Shown: in pieces, positions 32,242-37,909 of the stretch
Layout of the letters: every line of letters begins with the position of its first letter
Position numbering within the stretch: the first letter of the stretch is position 1
Source: CAYPXJ01 sp964414595
Lineage (GTDB): Bacteria > Pseudomonadota > Alphaproteobacteria > Rickettsiales > CAIJLX01
DNA: 37,909 bases
Assembly: GCA_964414595.1 (NCBI GenBank)
Contig: CAYPXJ010000011.1
Location: 1 to 37,909 of the forward strand
Direction of reading: 5' to 3'
Made by a program: the position numbers and the translations under genes
The notes under the pieces: model-generated
What the model was told of the DNA's origin: nothing
Databases searched by the model: none
The model's input: the letters and a program-made list of their open reading frames with translations, nothing else

Positions 32242-33162
32242 ATGGTGCAACCCATGGTTCGCAAAGATGATGTTTGTCTGATCATCTGCCAGAATGTTGA
32301 TGATAAAAAATTAAAAGTGTTGGAGGTGGATGCCAATATCCAGCCGCTAACCGGCTATAAACCCGAAGAATTAATCGGGGAGGATTTGCAATATTTCTTG
32401 CCCAAACGCATCAAAGAACTCATCGACGATTACCTGGATTCGCGCGGTGATGGGCAAGGTTTAGAAGAGGCACTTTCCAAAATTTCGCGCTTCGCCATTG
32501 TCTCGAAAGTCGGGCGCGAAATTCGGTTCTCAGTAAAAATCGTACGTGATGTAATGAATTCGGGCGATGATCCGAAAATGCCACGCTTCCGCTTATTTGT
32601 TCGCAAAATACGCCTGCTGGAAGAAATGCAAAAATCGGCAGGCGAGCAGTTTATGAATATTGGCGGATTTGAAAAAGTGGATCCGCTTACGGGCGTACCT
32701 GATCGCGCTTCATTTGAAAAGCTGCTGGAGATGGTGAATTATTACATTGGAAAAGGTGAGGTAATCGCGTGCCTCGCACTACTGCATGTGGATCATTTAG
32801 CAGAACTGCGTGAAAAACATGGCAACGAATTCGCTGAAAAAGCGCTTAAAAAACTTACCTATCTCTGTTCCAGCAATTTACGCGAAGACGATCGCGTTGG
32901 GCAGTTAGGGCCGGATCGTTACGGCGTTATTGTAGTGGATACAACGCTTGAGAATGCCAAAATCCCGTTAAATCGTATTCGCTGGATGTTTGCAGCAGAC
33001 CCGATGGAAGCAAGCGGGCAGAAGATACCCCTCACGCTCACCGCGACGTATCTCAATATGGATGGGCGTACAAAAGTGGATCAAATGCTTAAAACATTAG
33101 ACGAAGCATATGAGAAAGCGGCGCGCGGCGGTGTAACCGGAAATTCCATCATAGCGATATAA
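32242..33162 (+). CDS. PAS plus degenerate GGDEF protein
   Basis: A 306-residue protein. Residues about 10-125 look like a PAS sensor (LEVDANIQPLTGYKPEELIGEDL). DPLTGVPDRASFEKLL at 147-162 is the usual opening of a GGDEF domain (D-x-L-T-G-x-x-N-R), and the active-site turn reads L-G-P-D-R-Y (222-227) where GGDEF is expected; the second metal-binding aspartate region is HVDHLAEL (182-189). Diguanylate cyclase activity is therefore unlikely. With the preceding EAL-like gene it forms a matched pair of apparently inactive cyclic di-GMP proteins, suggesting a signalling or localisation module. GGAG upstream of the ATG. Confidence 0.78.
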   Translation: MVQPMVRKDDVCLIICQNVDDKKLKVLEVDANIQPLTGYKPEELIGEDLQYFLPKRIKELIDDYLDSRGDGQGLEEALSKISRFAIVSKVGREIRFSVKIVRDVMNSGDDPKMPRFRLFVRKIRLLEEMQKSAGEQFMNIGGFEKVDPLTGVPDRASFEKLLEMVNYYIGKGEVIACLALLHVDHLAELREKHGNEFAEKALKKLTYLCSSNLREDDRVGQLGPDRYGVIVVDTTLENAKIPLNRIRWMFAADPMEASGQKIPLTLTATYLNMDGRTKVDQMLKTLDEAYEKAARGGVTGNSIIAI

Positions 33163-33186
33163 ACTCCGCGCGGCGCATGGAAAAAG

Positions 33187-35280
33187 ATGCGACCTGAAAA
33201 ATTATACAAACTATTCGCAAGCACGGAAACGCTGAAAGGCGTTGGCCCCGCGATGGAGAAAAAGCTTTCCAAGTTAGTAGGGCCCCGCGTGTTGGACCTG
33301 GTCATGCACGCACCGGTAAATGTGATTGATCGCAGTTTCGAAGCGCCGTTTCCCGCACTAAAAAACGGCGATATCATCACCACGACCGTAACCATCATGC
33401 AGCATAAAATTCCGGCGCGCAGTTACGGTGCAAAAGTCCCTTATAAGGTAATTTGCTCGCACGAAACGGGAGGTATTACGCTTACCTTTTTCAATGCTAA
33501 GCGCGAGTTTCTGGTGAAATTATTACCCGTAGGTCAAAAACGTGTCATCAGTGGTGAAGTGCATCGCTTCCAAAATATTTTGCAGATGCCACATCCTGAT
33601 TACATTGAACTTCCGGAAATGATTGCAAAAATCCGCGGCATAGAGCCTGTCTATCCGCTCACGCACGGCATTAGTAATAAAGTACTATCTAAGATAGTGC
33701 GCGCAGCAGTCTCGGAAATGGAAGCACTGCCTGAGTGGCAAGATGAGAGCTGGATAAAGCAACAAAAATGGCCCGCATGGTTAGAAGCGCTCAAGGCATT
33801 ACATCAACCTAAAAAATTAGACGATTTATTGCCCACGGCTTTACCGCGCACACGTTTGGCATACGACGAGTTACTTGCACATCAATTAGCATTGGCGCTG
33901 ACCCGCGCTTCGCGTACACGTCAGCAAGGTGTAGTGATTGAACAAAGCAAAACACTTCGTGCGCAACTGAAAACGTTGCTGCCCTTTGAACTGACACGCG
34001 CACAGGTGCAAGCTATTGCAGAAATTGATGCAGATATGGCCAGCCCACACCGCATGATTCGTTTGTTGCAAGGCGATGTTGGAAGCGGCAAAACCATGGT
34101 TGCCTTAATGACCATGCTGAGTGCGATTGAGATGGGAAAGCAGGCGGCTTTTATGGCGCCCACTGAACTTCTGGCACGACAGCATTTTGCAACGTTAGGC
34201 GCCTATTTTGAAAAGCTGGGTATTCGTGCCGTACTTTTAACCAGCCAATTAAAAGGACGCTCAAGAGAAGAAGCGTTGCAGGCAATTGCTAGAGGCGAAG
34301 TGCAGGCGATTATAGGCACGCATGCACTTTTGCAAGAACATGTGCTCTATCGTGATTTGCAATATGTAGTCATTGATGAGCAGCATCGATTTGGCGTCAA
34401 ACAACGCATGCAGCTTATCCAGAAAAATGAGCATACCGATATTTTGATGATGAGTGCAACACCAATTCCGCGGACGCTGGCCCTTACTTTTTACGGTGAT
34501 ATGGATGTATCACAGCTTACCGAAAAACCCGCAGGTAGAAAACCCATCGCGACCAAATCAATTTCGCTCAAACGTATAGAAGAGGTGTTGGAGGGGCTGA
34601 AGCGCGTCATTGCAGAGGGTCAGCGCATTTACTGGATTTGTCCGTTAATTGCCGCTTCGGAAAAAACGGATTTGGCAGCAGTAGAAGCGCGCTTTCATGA
34701 ACTTGAACAGCTTTTTCCGGGGCTGGTAGGCATGGTGCATGGCCGTGTGAAATCTGAGACACGCGAAGCAACGATGCAAAAATTTCGAAATGGGGAGCTG
34801 AAAATATTAGTAGCGACGACTGTTATCGAAGTCGGTGTGGATGTTCCTGAAGCGACGGTGATGGTAATAGAGCATGCGGAGCGTTTTGGTCTGGCGCAAT
34901 TACATCAGTTACGTGGTCGCGTAGGGCGTGGCGACAAAGCTTCCTCTTGCTTATTGTTATACGAAGAAGCGGCGGGCGAAACTGCGCGTGCGCGGCTTAA
35001 CATTATGCGTGAGACAGAAGACGGCTTTAAAATAGCGGAAGAAGATTTGCGCTTGCGCGGGGCGGGAGATGTATTGGGTACGAAGCAAAGCGGTATGCCG
35101 GAATTTCGTTTTGCTGATTTAGCCGTACACCAAAATTTATTGTTAGCGGCGCGTGACGATGTCAAAAAGATTTTGCATGATGATGCCAAGCTGAATTCTA
35201 AACGCGGAGACGCGCTCAAACTTCTTTTGCATTTGCAAGATTATGATATCGGCGAAGAAATTCTGGGCGCAGGCTTTTAG
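33187..35280 (+). CDS. recG: ATP-dependent DNA helicase RecG
   Basis: Branch-migration helicase that remodels stalled forks and Holliday junctions. The 697-residue protein has an N-terminal OB/wedge domain (to about 150), Walker A QGDVGSGKT near 294-302, the DEQH box in VIDEQHRFGVKQR near 398, SATPIPRTLA, and motif VI QLRGRVGRG near 577. The TRG hairpin region follows. Complete. It starts 24 bases past the GGDEF-like gene and ends one base from the convergent flgH stop, with no terminator between. Confidence 0.96.
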   Translation: MRPEKLYKLFASTETLKGVGPAMEKKLSKLVGPRVLDLVMHAPVNVIDRSFEAPFPALKNGDIITTTVTIMQHKIPARSYGAKVPYKVICSHETGGITLTFFNAKREFLVKLLPVGQKRVISGEVHRFQNILQMPHPDYIELPEMIAKIRGIEPVYPLTHGISNKVLSKIVRAAVSEMEALPEWQDESWIKQQKWPAWLEALKALHQPKKLDDLLPTALPRTRLAYDELLAHQLALALTRASRTRQQGVVIEQSKTLRAQLKTLLPFELTRAQVQAIAEIDADMASPHRMIRLLQGDVGSGKTMVALMTMLSAIEMGKQAAFMAPTELLARQHFATLGAYFEKLGIRAVLLTSQLKGRSREEALQAIARGEVQAIIGTHALLQEHVLYRDLQYVVIDEQHRFGVKQRMQLIQKNEHTDILMMSATPIPRTLALTFYGDMDVSQLTEKPAGRKPIATKSISLKRIEEVLEGLKRVIAEGQRIYWICPLIAASEKTDLAAVEARFHELEQLFPGLVGMVHGRVKSETREATMQKFRNGELKILVATTVIEVGVDVPEATVMVIEHAERFGLAQLHQLRGRVGRGDKASSCLLLYEEAAGETARARLNIMRETEDGFKIAEEDLRLRGAGDVLGTKQSGMPEFRFADLAVHQNLLLAARDDVKKILHDDAKLNSKRGDALKLLLHLQDYDIGEEILGAGF

Positions 35281-35281
35281 T

Positions 35282-36070
35282 TTAGAACGGACTCAGAATA
35301 TCCACAATCTGCGCACCGATACGAGGTTGCTGGACATCGGTAATCTGACCGCGCCCGCCGTAAGAAATACGCGCTTCTGCAATCTGTTGCGAATCAATGG
35401 TATTATCCATCGAAATATCTTCCGGACGAATCACGCCGCGCACATTGAGTTCGCGCACTTCGTTATTCACACGGACTTCCTGATTGCCATCAATCACGAG
35501 ATTGCCATTGGGAAGAATTTGCGTCACCATCGCGGCAATTTCGGTTTGAATCGTTTCGGTGCGCGCGGTGGACCCTTCGCCCGTATATTTATTATCACCT
35601 TCAATACCGAACCAAGTATCACCCGGCGTGCGTGGCAGGAAACCTACAATTTTATTTTGTAAACCCAACACCTCAGGAGCCGCTAAATTTTCGGAAGTAT
35701 TGCGTGTGCGCTCCGTCGTGTTATCAAGGGTTGCACTATCTGCAATTTGTACCCGTACCCGCACGATATCGCCAACATTACTTGCGCGCAAATCGCGGAA
35801 GAAAGTTTTCGAACCTTGAATCCACAGTGAATTTGCGTAAGGCGCTTTTGTTAGTGGCTTTGGCGTAGGCCAGCTAACCGGTTGGTAATTGGGTTGCTCT
35901 GTAGGATTCTGAATCGTATTTAAATCCGGCGCGCGCCCAACACGCTCCAGCTTTTCAATTTGTGAAGACGCACAGCCTGTAAGTTGCAAGGTAAGTAGAA
36001 ACGCTGTGGCCACAAACAAATGTTTAAAGCTGCGTGGCGAACTGCATGATTCCAGCCAGTTGTTTTGCAT
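35282..36070 (-). CDS. flgH: Flagellar L-ring lipoprotein
   Basis: Outer-membrane ring of the flagellar basal body. The 262-residue precursor has a lipobox LTGC with the acylated Cys at 33, then the core: SLWIQGSKTFFRDLRASNVGDIVRVRV, LGLQNKIVGF and GNLVIDGNQEVRVNNEVRELNVRGVIRPEDI near residues 185-215, ending GQITDVQQPRIGAQIVDILSPF. All are standard FlgH motifs. It overlaps flgA by one base (TAATG). Confidence 0.95.
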   Translation of the reverse strand: MQNNWLESCSSPRSFKHLFVATAFLLTLQLTGCASSQIEKLERVGRAPDLNTIQNPTEQPNYQPVSWPTPKPLTKAPYANSLWIQGSKTFFRDLRASNVGDIVRVRVQIADSATLDNTTERTRNTSENLAAPEVLGLQNKIVGFLPRTPGDTWFGIEGDNKYTGEGSTARTETIQTEIAAMVTQILPNGNLVIDGNQEVRVNNEVRELNVRGVIRPEDISMDNTIDSQQIAEARISYGGRGQITDVQQPRIGAQIVDILSPF

Positions 36071-36885
36071 TAGCGGCCTCCTGCAAGAATAGGGTTGGGC
36101 AACGTGGCGGGCAACAAGGAGGTATCTACTTGACCCTCATTGCGAACAACCGGTACATCCATAAAATTCACAAGCGCGAGACCTGATTTCTCGGCACGTG
36201 CGCGGATGGTCTTGTTGCTAGCCACGTTGCGTAATTCAAAAACCTGATGGAGCTGCGCATCCGAAAGCGCAATACCAATATCTTTAATTTCGATACCTGC
36301 TTTTTGATATACCAGCACTATTTGATCGCCCTTTTTGATAATCGCTGGGCTATCGATCATTTTCTGCGTAATAGGACGATTAGGCGCGAGCGTTGACTTT
36401 GCGGTTTTGCCAATCAACTCTGCTTTCATGGTAATCATATCATCGCGCATCCGGCGAGCTGGAATGCGGTAAAGTGTTACATCATCTTCCCCAATAGCTT
36501 GCCCACGTGTGATGCGTTCTTTTACAACGGCAATCTCAGCCATCTCTTCATAACGACCTTCTACTTCAATATCCTGCGAAGGATCGGAAGGAGTAAACAT
36601 TAGGGCGCTAAACTTACCAAGCTTAGGATTATACTCGAGTTTGCCAATGTGCATTTCATCGACGTTTTCAATATCCATGCGAGAAAGGCGCATAGAGTCA
36701 ATCGCGATGCGATCGCCTGCTCCCGCAATTTCCAAACGGTCAGCGAAGCGCAATTTGAGTGCCTCATAAGGTTCATCAGTGCGATTGGTAGAAGCTTCAG
36801 CCGTACGCGCTATCAACATGATGATTAGCAAAAATAAAAGTCCAAAAAGCGAATACATATTTCCCCCAATACGATTCCATTTCAT
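36070..36885 (-). CDS. flgA: Flagellar P-ring formation chaperone
   Basis: Periplasmic chaperone for P-ring protein FlgI. The 271-residue protein has an N-terminal membrane/signal segment (about 11-31), an N-terminal domain and a SAF domain near 120-190 (ITRGQAIGEDDVTLYRIPARRM, IGKTAKSTLAPNRPIT, IKKGDQIVLVYQKAGIEI). The C-terminus is longer than in short FlgA forms. The ATG at 36885 has only a weak ribosome site; an alternative ATG ending at 36858 has GGGGGA unusually close. It lies 14 bases after flgG. Confidence 0.88.
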   Translation of the reverse strand: MKWNRIGGNMYSLFGLLFLLIIMLIARTAEASTNRTDEPYEALKLRFADRLEIAGAGDRIAIDSMRLSRMDIENVDEMHIGKLEYNPKLGKFSALMFTPSDPSQDIEVEGRYEEMAEIAVVKERITRGQAIGEDDVTLYRIPARRMRDDMITMKAELIGKTAKSTLAPNRPITQKMIDSPAIIKKGDQIVLVYQKAGIEIKDIGIALSDAQLHQVFELRNVASNKTIRARAEKSGLALVNFMDVPVVRNEGQVDTSLLPATLPNPILAGGR

Positions 36886-36899
36886 AAATGCGCACTCAT

Positions 36900-37685
36900 C
36901 TAGCTAAGCTGACTGATGGTTTGCAGCATTTCGTCGCTCGTAACGATGACGCGCGAATTAAGTTCATAGGAACGTTGCGCCGTAATTAGCGTGGTAAGTT
37001 CGGCAACTACATCCACGTTCGATGTTTCCAAAAAGCGCTGAAGCAAGGTGCCAAATCCGGGTTCACCTGCCGTGGCTTGCAGCGGATCGCCGGAAGCAGA
37101 AGTTTGTTTGTATAAGTTATCGCCCAGTGCTTCGAGACCAGCAGGATTGACAAAACGTGCCATATCGAATTGGCCGATGAGCTGATCGTCCGTTTGATCG
37201 CTGAAGCTCACGAATACTTCGCCTTCAGGATTGATGGTTACGGAAACTGCATCATCAGGAATAGTGATACCGGGTAACACCAAATAACCTTCAGCGGTAA
37301 CAACTTGACCACTTTGATTTAGCTGGAACGCACCTGCACGTGTATAGACCTCCTGGCCACTGGGTAATTCTACAATGAAGAACCCGTCACCCTGAATGGC
37401 AACATCAAATTGATTGCCAGTTTGAATAACGGTTCCCTGATTGTGAATACGGTAGACCGCACCAGTTTTGACGCCCGTACCTAGTTGGATGCCGGTGGGT
37501 ATGGGGGTATCGGACGTCGAGGAGGAGGTACCAGCACGGTCTAAGGTTTGGTAAATGAGATCTTGAAACTCAGCGCGCTGTCGCTTGAAGCCTGTCGTGC
37601 TCAAGTTCGCGATATTGTTTGAGATCACATTCACATTCAGTTGTTGGGCCTGCATCCCTGTGGCCGCAATATTTAATGCACGCAT
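36900..37685 (-). CDS. flgG: Flagellar distal rod protein
   Basis: Distal rod subunit exported by the flagellar type III system, so it has no Sec signal. The 261-residue protein shows the rod/hook N-terminal signature NVISNNIANLSTTGFKR near residues 19-35, IQGDGFFIVELPSG in the middle and the C-terminal coiled-coil partner NVDVVAELTTLITAQRSYELNS. Length is typical. A near-perfect AAGGAGG sits 6 bases before the ATG. It is 30 bases downstream of flgF. Confidence 0.97.
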   Translation of the reverse strand: MRALNIAATGMQAQQLNVNVISNNIANLSTTGFKRQRAEFQDLIYQTLDRAGTSSSTSDTPIPTGIQLGTGVKTGAVYRIHNQGTVIQTGNQFDVAIQGDGFFIVELPSGQEVYTRAGAFQLNQSGQVVTAEGYLVLPGITIPDDAVSVTINPEGEVFVSFSDQTDDQLIGQFDMARFVNPAGLEALGDNLYKQTSASGDPLQATAGEPGFGTLLQRFLETSNVDVVAELTTLITAQRSYELNSRVIVTSDEMLQTISQLS

Positions 37686-37715
37686 ATTATGCCTCCTTGT
37701 TTGAGAGCGTTTTCA

Positions 37716-37909
37716 TTATTGTGCTCTCGTATAGGTTTGAATGAGTCGTTGCTGCAGATCATGCGCATCGCTCATGAAGCCGGTGACGCTACCAACTCCG
37801 CGTTCGATTTTGATCATATTGGTGAGTTCACGAATGGAATCCGTGTTGGAACCTTCTACAGCACCTTGCACAATGCCGGGCTGTTCCAGCACAACGGGTT
37901 TTTCCTCCG
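37716..37909 (-). CDS. flgF: Flagellar proximal rod protein, 3' part
   Basis: The last 63 codons of a gene that enters from the right edge. The peptide contains IVQGAVEGSNTDSIRELTNMI, matching the C-terminal V-x-x-G-x-x-E-x-S-N-V pattern of flagellar rod proteins, and ends TYTRAQ. The position directly before flgG identifies it as flgF. The N-terminal rod signature lies outside the window, so the call rests on the tail and synteny. Confidence 0.85.
   Translation of the reverse strand, partial: EEKPVVLEQPGIVQGAVEGSNTDSIRELTNMIKIERGVGSVTGFMSDAHDLQQRLIQTYTRAQ

Overview
The window looks like a chromosomal segment of a motile, Gram-negative, lipid A-making alphaproteobacterium of moderate GC content. 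The pointers are the hisB-DUF2628-hisH-hisA-hisF-hisE operon, the twin-helix HIG1-type small protein, ribosomal protein S2 with a long charged tail, HslV with a short propeptide, and the flgF-flgG-flgA-flgH order. I cannot fix the genus from sequence alone; a Micavibrio-like or otherwise deep-branching lineage is a guess.

Layout. 1-4.2 kb: a family-4-type uracil-DNA glycosylase converging on a tightly coupled histidine operon (minus strand). 4.3-6.2 kb: the HslVU protease, divergent from hisB, behind a heat-shock-like promoter. 6.2-11.0 kb: five tandem paralogous type IV pilin/pseudopilin genes (minus strand) with a structured leader and an intercistronic hairpin, and no assembly machinery. 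11.4-15.1 kb: a TylF-type methyltransferase abutting tRNA-Leu(UAA), a frameshifted outer-membrane barrel gene, a DctA-type transporter and a HIG1-type membrane protein. 15.2-17.2 kb: rpsB-tsf. 17.2-20.4 kb: a large nested palindrome and two minus-strand RTX (calcium-binding repeat) genes that share an 83-bp promoter block; one copy carries a nine-base homopolymer in the predicted promoter spacer. 20.5-30.9 kb: the envelope/isoprenoid/lipid A run pyrH-frr-uppS-cdsA-dxr-rseP-bamA-skp-lpxD-fabZ-lpxA. 31.0-33.2 kb: a degenerate EAL-like protein followed by a PAS plus degenerate GGDEF protein, where lpxI/lpxB would often follow lpxA. 33.2-35.3 kb: recG. 35.3-37.9 kb: flgH, flgA, flgG and the 3' end of flgF (minus strand).

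How the genes fit together. The plus-strand run is the conserved translation-to-envelope supercluster: S2/EF-Ts, UMP kinase and ribosome recycling factor, then undecaprenyl diphosphate, CDP-diacylglycerol and MEP isoprenoid enzymes, outer-membrane assembly (BamA, Skp, RseP) and early lipid A synthesis. Three accessory elements stand out against it: the five-pilin array, the RTX doublet splitting tsf from pyrH, and the EAL-like/GGDEF-like pair after lpxA. The pilins and RTX proteins are predicted surface or secreted products, and their control regions (repeated half-sites, hairpins, a homopolymer in a promoter spacer) are the parts most likely to hold undescribed biology.

All calls come from reading the sequence; no database search was run. 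Starts were moved to internal ATGs where a ribosome binding site or family length argued for it.
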